From the NCBI GenBank assembly GCA_013397435.1, contig VZRG01002549.1:1-64000 (forward strand): a stretch of 64,000 nucleotides of DNA, written 5' to 3'. The notes under the pieces are model-generated. The model saw nothing but the letters and a program-made list of their open reading frames with translations. It did no database searches and was not told where the DNA came from. The position numbers and the translations under genes were made by a program. Below, piece by piece: positions 1 through 11,800 of the stretch (the stretch's first letter is position 1; each line of letters begins with the position of its first letter). The stretch is from Erythrocercus mccallii. Taxonomy: Eukaryota; Chordata; Aves; Passeriformes; Dicruridae.

Positions 1-235
1 GTTTAGGATGGACAACAGGAAGAATTTCTTCACAGAAAAAGTGGTCAGACATTGGAATGAGCTGCCCAGGCAGGTGCTGGAGTCACCATCCCTGGAGGTT
101 TCTAAGGAAAGACTGAGTGACTGTGGCCCTCGCTGCCATGGCCTGGTTGACACCGTGGTGTTCGATCATAGACTGGACTCAATGACCCCAGAGGGCTTTT
201 CCAGCCTAATCCATTCTGTGATTCTGTGGAGTGGA
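1..235 (+). mobile_element. CR1 LINE 3' end fragment (cut by window edge)
   Basis: The plus strand encodes the C-terminal CR1 reverse-transcriptase signature (RKNFFTEKVVRHWNELP, then VLESPSLEV). It continues into the CR1 3' UTR and ends near 212-230 in two ATTCTGTG units, the typical avian CR1 tail. The element is 5'-truncated or continues left of the window. It is an old, inactive copy. Confidence 0.9.
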
Positions 236-3200
236 GCTGCCAGGTCCCCAGCACAGCGAGGGGCGACTTCACTGACATAGCCTGTTCTCCACAGGAAACT
301 GGGTTTGGCTACATTGACTATTATTTTTCCAAAACACCATAGAAATGTTTTCCCACTTGCATTTCTATAGCTTTTACTCTCTTCCTGGAGCCTTTACCGT
401 GCCCATCAGTTCAAAGTTGAAGTCTGCAGGCAAAGCTTAGAAAACTCTTTCCTCTCTTCGCATTTGTGTTACCACCCTGAATAAAGTACTTGCATTTTGG
501 ACCCTATTGTTGCTTTTACAGTGGAAAGCTCTAAAAGGCATCAAGTTAGGCAGACAGAGGCAAGTCATGCGAAAAAGTGGCAGTCCCTGCACAGAAGGTT
601 CTGCAGATTTGTAGCTGGATTATGTGGATTAATTTGTAAACACATCTCTACACCTAGCACTGGATAGAAAGGATCACTAATGAGTCAATCTTCCTTTCCC
701 CACATATGAAATTCTTTATAAGTTTACATTGTGCTCTTTCCCTTTGGTGTTGGAGCCTTTAGAGTGAATTCAAGTCACATTTTTTAAGTTTTCCCTGTAC
801 AGCTGTGAGGTCTAAATTACTTTTTTTTCCTCTTGAAGTTTCTAATGTAATCTCATGACTCTGGGAGCTGGAATTTTGAGGAAAAAGCCACGTATGATGA
901 GGCATATTCAAATCATGAGTTTGCCAAATATTGATCAGCACAGATATAATGCCGGATATCTGAATAACTGAGGTCTGACTTTTCAATGTAGGAAGAGCAG
1001 CAAAAAAAATCTAAAATGAATTGTTATGAATTAACCTGTACATAGTTAATGCTTTTATTTATAAGCTTTGATCCAACTTTTCAGTGGATTAAGAAGACTT
1101 CAGGCTAAGCAGCTGCCAGGGCACCATCTTCAAAATAACCTGTTCCAGCAAAACCAAAACAAGGCTGGAAAATAAAGTGTAATTTATGGCTGTGTGAACA
1201 AACACCATTCCACTTCAACTCATCACACATAAAAAATGAGAATTAATAACGTTGGTAGAAAGACTGATTTGGCCTGATTTGATTTGTGTTTAATATGTGA
1301 GTCAAATGGAAACTTTTTGGCTGAAAGGGCAAAAGGTTAAAAACTGTAACGGGCACAGAGTTGACAATCTCTCTCAAACTGGACACTGCAATATATTCAG
1401 CCATATTAACGGATCTCAGAGCCAGGTCATGTGAAATAAATTAATAAGTGAACCTTGGTATTCATGTAGATCCTAAAACATGGAATAACAATTTCTCTCA
1501 GTCTGGGATGCCCTGGAATGTGTGGTTTTCTTTTAAAACTAAGTTAAAACTAAGTTTTGTTTTGTCTTTAAATGGTTAAAACCAAAAAATGAAGATTTGT
1601 ACCATGCTATATTCTGGCTTCATTAGGAAAGCAAAGAACCTACCACACAATCCTGAATTGAGAATAAATATGGATGAACTCTGTATATTAATTTTCATTT
1701 CACCCAGTTTGTTAATAAGGCGCAGACAGTCACATGGCAGCTTGCTCAGCTCCTCACATCCGTGGTTGGATTTCCCACCTAAGAGGCAGGAGGTTTTAGC
1801 TGCAGACCCTCCTCAGCCTCAAGGAGTTGTCACTTTGTCACCTTCAAATCACTCTGTACACAAGTTTCAGAGGAGGGTGGAAATGCCAGTGGTTAGGCAC
1901 TTTCTTGAGAAATGGGTTTCAGCCTGAGGTGGGAACAGAGTTCCCATAGCATATAAATGTCTGCTATATGAGAAGGAGGCACTGTTACGAGCCAGGTATT
2001 TATTCATGCCGAAAAGGATGGCTTAGTCCAGGAGGGAATCTACATCCAGAATATCCTAGCTAAGGAATATGCCTCCCACATGGCACACTGCAAGCACCTT
2101 CCTTAGGCACCATGCTCTGTGAATACCACACTGAGCCCAGACTCTGGATACAGCAGTGTTTCTGAGGTGCCCCAAAAGTATTTGAAAGGCTTGATTTTAA
2201 AGCCAATTGCTACTCCTATGTGCAGTCCACCAAAGCTTGGACCAGATCAGCAGGGAAAGCCAGGACTTGAAATTCTAGAGAAAAGAAGTGAATAACCAGA
2301 TCTTTGCACAATGCTCCGTGCTGCACAAAATACACATGGAATTATATAGTCAGAACTCCCCGGCTCTGCAAATACTAAAATATTTCCCAGTCCTATTTAC
2401 TTTGTAGTACAAGGAAAACAGTTTCCTTCTTTTTCTTCCTCCTGGGCATGTAACCCAGGATATACCATTCGACATGAAGAGCACCAGCAGCTCAGATCTT
2501 TTTAATTAAATGAGTGTGATGTCTCTTTTGTAAGTTCAGCGAGAGGTCTGGCTCCCTGTCCATGTCATTTAGTGAGATGTAACACGTGTGGATGTGTCTG
2601 GAGAGCGGCCCACATACATCAGCTGACAGCCAAGTAATCAGTCCAGAGACCCAGGTTAAATCTCACTCCACTCTTTGCACCTCAAAAACCACACGCTGAA
2701 ATGCCGAAATTCAAACAAAGGCTGTTAAAAGCAGGGGCGGGGGGAAGCTTTCCTTTCCTGTCACATGATAAATTGGTTCCTAATGTTTATCCAAGCTCAG
2801 CAAAGCAGCCAGCTCTTCCTGCCAGCCAGCGCTGGGGTCGGGCCGGAGCTGCCCTGCCCGGGGGCTCTGAGGACAAACCAGCACCTGCTGCCACCGCGCC
2901 CGCCCGCCCAGCGCCGCTCCCTCTGCCCGCTCGGGGCTCCACGCTTCGTTTGTGCCGAAACTTCCTCGGTGAGCCTCAGAGCCACCCCACGCTAGCACAA
3001 AACCTCTGCTGAAAATAGTCCAAGATCGCCTACGCGGTTTTTTGTCCCCCTCCCGAGTCGAGCTGATGGTGTCTTATTTACTCCTTGTCCTTTACAGATG
3101 ACTTAATGACTTAGCAGCAAAGTGCATTTTGAACACATTTCAGGCATTTTGTACCGAAATGAATAGATGCGAGAACGGGATTTTTGCCAGCAGCGCTGAT

Positions 3201-4674
3201 TATCCTTTTGTCAGTAGACAGACGTGACCTGGACCATTCTGTTGCCATGAAAAAGTGTCTCCAGAGGTTGCTAGACAGAGGAGACACTTTGCCTGAGGGA
3301 GAAGGAATGAGAGGCAAGAGGCTGGAAGGTGGCCTGTGGAGAAGAGGACGGAGGTAATTAATGGTTATGCCCATGTATAAAGATAAGTGCACCAGTAAAT
3401 GTGTCAGCCCTTGGGCAATGGAAGCCATGACTTCTACAAACCCTGACACAGTCCTTTACATCGGACATTTTATTTATATAATGCGATTCTACATGGATCT
3501 ATGCCAGCTTCAGGCAGGTGTAAAAAAGAGTTGGCTCGGAAACTGAAGAGGGTTTTTGACCTGAACTTAGGAACAAAAGTCTCTACAAAGCAACTGGAGA
3601 CATGGAGAGGACTCTTAAAAGACCAGATGAACTTACACAATTTATTTTAGTGGGACTCATACCTATGTCAAGACCATAAATGTTTTTCAAATTTAGCTGT
3701 TACTCCTGCAACCAAAACCACATATTCTCACTCAAGTACAGACCTGCTGAACTCGAAAAGGCTTTCAGCTTAGTTTCAACTTCAGTTGTGCAATTTGCAG
3801 TTCGGAATTATTGCACCTGCTGTCTTTTTTTGTATGGATTTACAGCAGCAGAAATCCCCTTGAGCTGGAAAGGATTTCTAAAGCCAAGTATCATTAATTT
3901 CAATCAGAAATGAAATACACCCCTAATATCCAATTCAAACATAGTACATTCCCTCAGTGTAGACTGATTTCAGCATGTCTTTCAGATAGTTTATAGCTAT
4001 AATGAAAGGTATCAAACTAAATGCGCATTCAGTTGCAAGTTCAGGGCAATAGAGTTGCACATTATTTAGTTAAGCATTTTTTAAAAGATAATATTTTTCA
4101 GAAAGGCCATATTCATGTGATGTGGCTGTGAATAATACTGGAAGAAGAAACTGAAGGATTCAGAACCAGCTGTGATAATGCAGCTCCTGCGTAACTAGAG
4201 CAGGTCTGGATACATTCCACCTGGCTGACCACCTACAGCATGAACCCATTTACCCTGGGTTGCCTCTGTAATCAGTGGAGCGAGAGAGCCACTCCATGGG
4301 AGGAGTGATTCAGACCTTTGGTGTGGTCCATGAATCACCTGCTCCAGGTGCCTGTCTGTTCCCATTGGCTCCAGAGGGAGCCCAGGGCAGCCGAACTCTT
4401 GCCATGGGAGCTGTGCTCGGATGTCTAAAGCAGTGTGAGATGAATCTGGGTGTTGGATACACGTGGGATGAGCACAGCTTGTTGCTGTAGGAAAGCAAGG
4501 TAAATGGATGTGATTATCCACAGAAATGAGCAGGACTGTTCCTGCCTTCATTGCTGCAGATTTAGCAGCCCACGGTTTGTCTGTCTCGGGAATTTTAACT
4601 GGTCTGCAATTCAGTTACTGTACTTGCGAGACTGGAGCCTAGAGCTTCAAAGCCATGGCAGCCTCTTGGGGTAG
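236..4674. other. Intergenic DNA, no gene recognised
   Basis: This is AT-rich sequence with only short open frames that match no family I know and lack convincing exon structure. The only compositional landmark is a CpG-rich block near 2820-3060, listed separately. By synteny it lies in the long gap expected between FADD and PPFIA1. Confidence 0.6.
2820..3060. promoter_or_regulatory. Isolated CpG-rich block, possible CpG island
   Basis: About 240 bp are markedly richer in GC and CpG than the AT-rich flanks. They include CCGCGCCCGCCCGCCCAGCG near 2894 and further CpGs to ~3060. A GTGAGC splice-donor-like site lies on the plus strand at about 2969-2974. This could be a small CpG island, an unannotated promoter or a first non-coding exon. 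There is no recognisable protein. Function is inferred from composition only. Confidence 0.35.
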
Positions 4675-5090
4675 AGAATCATAGAAACACAGAATGGTTT
4701 GGGTCAGAAGGGACCTTAGAGATGATCAAGTTCCAACCCCCTGCCATGGGCAGGGACACCTTCCACTCTCCCAGGGTGCTCCAAGCCCTGTCCAGCCTGG
4801 TCTTGAACATCTCCAAGGATGAGGAGTCTATAACATCTCTGGGCAACCCATGCCAATGCCTTATGACCCTCTCAGCAAAGAATTTATTTCTTATATCTAG
4901 TCTAAATCCAACCTCCTCCAGCTTAAGGCCATTCCCCCTTGTCACTCCATGCCCTTGCCCAGAGTCTCTCTCCATCTCTCTTGTAGCCCTTTTAGGTACT
5001 GCAAGGGGCTCTAAGGTCTCCCCAGAGCCTTTTCTTCTCCTGGATGAGCAGTCCCAACTCCCTCAGCCTGTCTTCATTCCAGGAGAGAAG
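4675..5090 (-). mobile_element. CR1 LINE 3' fragment, minus orientation
   Basis: The plus strand reads the reverse complement of a CR1 3' end, starting GAATCATAGAAACACAGAAT and continuing through the 'GGGACCTTAGAGATGATCAA' block. The minus strand translates to a CR1 C-terminal segment (LDIRNKFFAERVIRHWHGLP, SSSLEMFKTRLD). It is 5'-truncated and about 415 bp long. Confidence 0.93.
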
Positions 5091-8000
5091 AATGATATTA
5101 TTTTTATTCAAAGCCCCTGTATACAGACAGATTGATCCCAGAGTGAAGTCTACAGACACTGAGTCTTTCACCTCTTCTCTTCTCTTCTTGAGACAACAAT
5201 TGGCTTCTACCTGGATCACTTCAATATTGAGGCTTCAGCTTTTAGAATGTTTTGAGAAGAGAAAAATTAAAAAGATTGTATTATTTTAATAATACATTTA
5301 ATAAACTTTATAAATAGTCCAACTACAGGAAAACAAAAAGCATGTGAAGTAACACTTCTGTTCCTGTAAATCAGTGTTTGAAGGAAAAAATATAGGAATT
5401 TTTTTCTGGTTTTTCTGCTGTGCAAAGGCTCCTACTGTTTCAAGTGGCTTTGAAGTAGGCACTAAGCAAAGTGGACCATGATTTCTATGTACTCAGTGTC
5501 CTCTACTATTAGTCCTTCATACTGTAGTAAAGTAGATAAAAGCATTTGAAAAATAAAGAGACCTCAAATAGCACTTAAGCCTATTTTTAATCCTTACTTG
5601 ACTAGATTTCAAGTGATAACATACCTTTCATTACATGCACATTGCCTGCATGAAATTGTTTGCAGCAATCACCACCTTCATTATTCAGATGCACACTGAA
5701 TTGAAGCATTAACTTGTGCGTGTGAAGATAATAATGTTGGGGAGGTATTAGTGTGACAAGGCTGGAGGATTTTTATGTGAAACCATCTTCAGCTTACAGG
5801 CAAATGAAAATGTAAATAACACTTTCAGTGAATCACCAGTTTATGCATGAGTTAAAATGTTTATTTTCACCATTTCAGAACTCCCCACTGTCCTCACAGT
5901 ATTTACTAGGAATATTAATTTGCTAAAATGAATTGGCTGAGATAGTGACTAAAAACCAAGAAGGCCTCGAAATGAAGTCATAAAGCAATCTGCAACAGAT
6001 AAAAGTTATAAAAACTATGGACACTTGCAATGGCAACAGTGTGTTTGGCAAAAAACTATCTCCAGTTTCAAGGTGAACCTAAGGCTCAGATGCAACTCTC
6101 TGCCAATACATATGGCGTATTACAGTGCTGTCAAAGCTCAGTTCCCAATATTATTTCCTTTTCTGACTAGTAGCAATTCTGCCTAGAAACCAGGTCATTT
6201 CAGACTAAATCTCACCTTTGGCATTTGGAGAAGAAGGTTATTAGGTCAGGACCTGACACGGAAAATGAGTATAGATATAAGCCAACTAATGGTAACCATT
6301 CAGCTCAGACCACCTGCCAGCAGCCTCAAGCAGCAGAGTGACATTTAAAAGCAATCAGAGTCAGAAGAAAACCTTCAGGGAAAAAAAACAATATTTCAGA
6401 AAAAGCAGCTCTACATTTGCCAGAGGTAAAAAATTCAAGACCTTTGGGAACAGTGCTCAAATCCACTTGAAATAAGTATCAAGAAAAATAATGGAAATAG
6501 AGAAAATGGGGTTTCTTTTTAAGTAAATTCCTTACCCGCTTGCTTCTATATTGGCGTGTCCTTACCCGGTATCATCCCTGTGTTGCGAATGGTCTCATCC
6601 TTGGCTTTTGAGGAAAACACCATCACTTTGAGCAAATTCCCTGCAAATCCATAAACCCAGAGCACATAGCACACAGCCTGGGTGAGACATGCTGTGGAGA
6701 GGAGATCCTCGTGGAGAAGGCAGGATCCTCTCTAAGGCAATGGAGCAGGACCTGCCTTTGCATTGCCTTGCTCATATAGGTTATCCCTACTGGACAACAG
6801 TGGGACTGTTGTGAGCTGGACTCATAGTGCCCTAAAGTAAGGCAGTTTTAGGATTCCTGTCTGAAATTTTAATTTTAGTGCTGCCATGATATCCTAGTTT
6901 TAAGATTAATATTTTAAGGATGCTTAAGTCCTTATGGAGCCATCTGTTATTTTAATAATGAATAAAAGCACAGTGAAGCCTTGCAACCCTTCTTGGCTGG
7001 CAGAGTGTCTGTTACTAATCTGGCCCAATTTACCTTTCCTTTACACAGATATCTCCTCTGTAAAATTTACGGTCAGCTCATACTCCTCCAACTGGAGTCA
7101 GGCTTTGTGTGTGCAGCTTGTGCTGCTCAACCCATCCCCGTGGGTCACTCCAAGTTCAGGCCCCTTACAGGAATGTCTTTATCTGCACCTGAGGTTTCAT
7201 CCAGTGTGTCCTCAGCTGCCACTGAGGTCTCCACATGCCTTGGACTCAGCTACCAACAAAAGGTTTGTCCCTGCCTTGTTCCAGATAACACTCTTAGCCA
7301 CCCAAGTGTTCCTTTCCCCTTTGTCTGTTTGCCTGAATGCCTTGTTCCTTTGCAAAGAGGTGTTTACACAGCTTTTGTCAAATTACAATTAATTAAGGCC
7401 AGCTGTTACTAAATAAAAAGTCCTTTACTATCTAGCTGCTGAAGGTAAGGTGACATGGTGTGTCACTTGAAAAAAAAAACAAAAGAGAAAAAGGTACAAA
7501 AGGTTGTCCTCTCCCTGCTCTTGGCTAGGAATCATCATTTCTAGGAAGGTGAACAACAACTGAACAAACCTTGTCATTGTCTTACACTAATCCTTAAATG
7601 AAGTGAGAATAACACATATAACATATAAAAGGGAATAGCTCATAATAGAAGAAACTAGCAGCCCTGATACTGTTCATCCGTGCCGTAACAAGCAGGGGAA
7701 CTGATTTATTTTGCAGCTAAATTCCCTGTTCTGAACACAGTTCATATTAAAGACCCTTTGACCACACCATCTGTTTGCATTGTAATCCACATCTAAAAGA
7801 GTCAACAGAAATATTGACTCACGAGCTGGTTCTAGCTTAGGCCTGCGAGTTAAGCTCTCACAACACACATAAGCTTTTGCACAAAGAGCTACAGGAACAC
7901 TCCTCACCTTTTCCTTTCGTGCTACAATCAATCATCCAGCACTCCAAACAAAGGTCAGGTCCTCCCCCAAATGCAAACAATACCTTCCCTTTGTCTCTCA

Positions 8001-8802
8001 AACAACTTTAAATAACAATGCCTAAAGCTTCCAGGAATCATTAGCATTTCTTTATGCACAAATGGGAAATATTAAGTCTAGCCAAGGTGAGATTAATCCA
8101 GCAGTTTCAGTCTGGTGAAGTGCTGCTGTCCCCACAAAAGCCATCGAGGAACTTGGCACTAACTTGCCCTTTGTACTTTTTACCTGGGAAACCAAAGGCT
8201 GCAGTGGCAGGGACTCACCTGCCTGGTGCTGGAATCATTTAGGGAACTGGAAAAGCACAAGCAGAGCAAGAGGACTCTTCCTTTAACTTTATACTTTATG
8301 TATAATTTCTAATTTTTTTCTGTTAGATAATTTCCTCGGTGTCCCCAGTTGCTGCCTGCAAAAGCAGAAGCAACAGGGAAGAGAACAGAAGGGTAATTTC
8401 AGCATCACAGGTTTTGTATTGACCCAAAACACCAGACTGAAGGAAAATGCTGAAAATCAAAGAAACTGCTCTAATGTACACCAGGAATTAAGCCAATTCC
8501 TGCATTTAAACCTGTGAGGATAAAACAATGGCTCCAAATCACTCCTGCTCTGGCTGATCCAGGAGACGCAGCAGCTGGCTCTGAATTTGTACTTATTATT
8601 AATGACTTGGCCCAGAAATACCAATACTTTGTTTCTAACAGAATTAGGCTGCTCTTGGAGATTGCCATAGGGATATATTTCCTCATAGACCCAGTATAGA
8701 GCATATAAGGGACAGACAGAATTTGGAGGAGTAGTATTGAGAAATAGTCCTGTCAGGAAAATCTTGTTTTCCAGATTATATCAAATAACTTTACTGGAGG
8801 GT

Positions 8803-8865
8803 GTGTGTGCATATGGAAACACACACTGTACACACACAGATATGTGGATACACACACAGGCATAT
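8803..8865. repeat. Imperfect CA/GT-rich simple repeat
   Basis: A run of GT dinucleotides is followed by interspersed CACACA tracts, separated by ATATG-like interruptions. It is a degenerate dinucleotide microsatellite. Confidence 0.7.
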
Positions 8866-11800
8866 CAGGATTTGGGAGACACGTAATTTTCATGTCCAAT
8901 ACTTTTTTTCTCTCCTGTAATTAAATGTGCAGTTTCCTTTCACCAAAATAACATGGCACCAGTTTGATTTTAATATATCTTTAAGCCACGTACAAACATT
9001 CCTTGCATGAATATTCAGCATTTACCTGTCACATGCCCATGGATATTTAGCAAATAAAGGAATATTCAGGCATAAGTGATATGACAAAAAGCTCTGCAGT
9101 ACCAGATTTTTGCTGTAAACAGAATCACCAAGTTTTATGCCAGCTATAACAGTGATAATTTAAATTTTTATCTGTCAAATCCAGCCATGCTCTGCTGGAT
9201 TGGGTTGTTTTATCATGTCAAGGTCAGAATGTTTAGTAACAGCAGTGGGGATGGTTCCTGACTCCCAATTTCCAGTACTCATGGAGATAGCATGTCTCAG
9301 TTACAGCCAAAATGCTGCAGAAAAGCCTCTGTATCCAGACACCAGCTAGGTCATAGCAAGGTTTCCAAGTGCACAAAGGAAGGGTTTTTCAGCTCCTAGG
9401 GTTCACTTTGGTTGCACGATTTAGAGGCTTTTTTTGTCTGCCTTTAATAATGCCACCTTTGTAGTACCAAAATACACGGCTGAGAGAAGCTGGCAGCTCC
9501 CTGTGGCCTGCAGCTCCCCCATTCCTTCTCTTTGCATGGGAAAAAAAATAACAATAACCAAACCAGGAAGCTGCCACTGCTGCTGTGACATCTGACATGA
9601 TAATGTTGCAAAACCAGGATACTCCCTGACCTGCTTACAGGCACCGTGGCAATTCCATCCGTGCCCATTTTTCCCTAGCTGAGGGTGTCGTAGCCCATTT
9701 GAATGCAGTAAAAACCACTGGAACAGGCTGTGTGAATAACCAGGGGTGATTCAAGAACTGTCAGAGTCCTCTTCAAACCACCAAGAAGAGGAGTGTTTGT
9801 CCTCCCTCAGGCCTGCGTTGGAATTATTCAGCATTTAATGATGAGTTGGGGGATGAGTTTTCGGGAAGGAGATAAGGGATGAAAGTAACCTTTTAAAGGA
9901 GAAAATGGGACATTCCCTATGGGGCATTCCAGGTATCCTTTAAATAAAAGAAACTGGGATCTGATTTCTCTATAATTCCTTCTCTAATTCCTCTGAATTA
10001 GCCTGTGGGAACTTCTCAGCCCTCACAAAACAAATTGAGCTCCCCACAAGTCAGACCCGAGGAACAGACATCAGACTCACTGGTGAGGCCCCTTCAGGCA
10101 GAAGGCCAGGCTCAAACCTATTTGAATCACCCATTAGTAAAGAAATCACCTTCAAAAAAAGTCAGTTCGACCTAAATTCCATCAAACCAAATAGTAATAA
10201 ACTATAAACGAGTGAAAGCACTAACCTAGGAAATGGACAAATGTTTGTGAAGCAAATTTGGGATTTCCAAGGGTGTTGGTTGACATTAAATTTGGTTAAG
10301 TAGCTGTGTGATGGCATCTTCTCTGGGACTGTTGGTCTAGACATCTCTGTAAACCTTAATTCACAGGAGTCAAATCTGCCTTTGGCTTTCAAACTGCAAA
10401 ATGATCTGGTCCTTTCACACTGCTCAGCATCTTATCCAGTGGAAGTGATTACAGAAGAATCAGGAATTTCTGGAGTTGAGGATTTCCCTCTCTGATGAGG
10501 ATTCCCACCTCCATTCTCAGTTTAACACAAATTAGGTGAAAGGAGGAGACATTGCTAGGGAGAAAATCATGATCAGGGTACCTTATGCCAGCTGCTTTTA
10601 GTTACCCCCAGTGGCTGGAGGGAGCATAGGCATCAGTTCCATACACTGAGGAGCTCAGGGATTATTTGGAACCTTGGCTAAGCACCTTCATTCCCCAGCA
10701 TATTTATTTACTGGATGGGGGAGGGGAAGAAAGAAGGGTCCCATCTAGAGAATTACTCTTACAATTAAAGTCCAGGGTGTGGGAGTGCCTCTTGCTTAGG
10801 TCTGACAGAGGAGGTACAACCAACACCAAAGAAGGCATCAAGCATCAGCACTTTATCTCTTTCCAGCACAACCTTTTATACCCTTTATCTTACATGCATT
10901 ACACCTGTGTGCCCTCTCTACTCTTTTGTGACTGGTCAGCACACCGAGTTTCATTGCCTTCAACACTGCTCACCTGTCCTACGCATGTAGCCCATTAGGG
11001 ATGAGGCTGGGCAGCAGCCCCATTCCCAATCACCACAAACTGTGTGCCTACACAGGTCTAACATCAAAATAAGGGGGTTTAAATTCTTCCTCAGCCACTG
11101 AGTCATGTGAGAAAAAGTTCAAAGTCAGTCAGGGCCAGAGACCTTTAACCATGAAATTTCAGGAATTAAGGGGAAAAAATACTGCATGAAGTGAAGTGCC
11201 TTATAAACACAGTCCTGTAAGAGACAACAACATTTAATAGTGCAACATTTAATAGCCCTGAAAATTCACAGGCCAGATGTGAAATTTGACATTCTGATTT
11301 CAATATTTAGACATAAGATTTTTTCACATGAAGTTAGGATTTTTTTTTTTTTTTGTAAAAAGCAGAATATGGTCTACAGAAAATTGCATGAGCAGGTCCA
11401 CGGTGAATAACTTAATTAGGTGGCATGTAACAGAGCTGCATGCAGCCGTTAGCTAGAAATGTGCACTTTGCTGGCTTTAGCTCCAATTAGTTTTAATTCA
11501 TCTGCATATATATTAGCTGCTTCATGCACAAACATGCAGCTACACGCGCAAGCTGGAGCTTTGCCATTCCAGCTGGAAACATAAATGGAAGCACCGTGTG
11601 CTAAAGTGGTGCTGAGGACAAAAACCCCATATATTTCTTAATATTTAGCCTGGCTCTCTCCCATGTCTTGTTCCAGGGAGAAGCGGAACTGAGGGAATTC
11701 ACCAAGAAGTTTCATTTCCGTTCCTGCCCTCGGATTTTGGGTTCCTGACATGGTCAGAGTGGAGAGTGTAGCAAATGCCACACAGTTAGTGAGTGAGAGC

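Noticed and set aside
4722..5135. 137-codon plus-strand open frame
   Set aside because: It is the antisense of a CR1 fragment.
6934..7412. Two overlapping plus-strand open frames of 143-152 codons
   Set aside because: Different frames over the same DNA are both open, which points to a locally stop-poor stretch rather than a gene.
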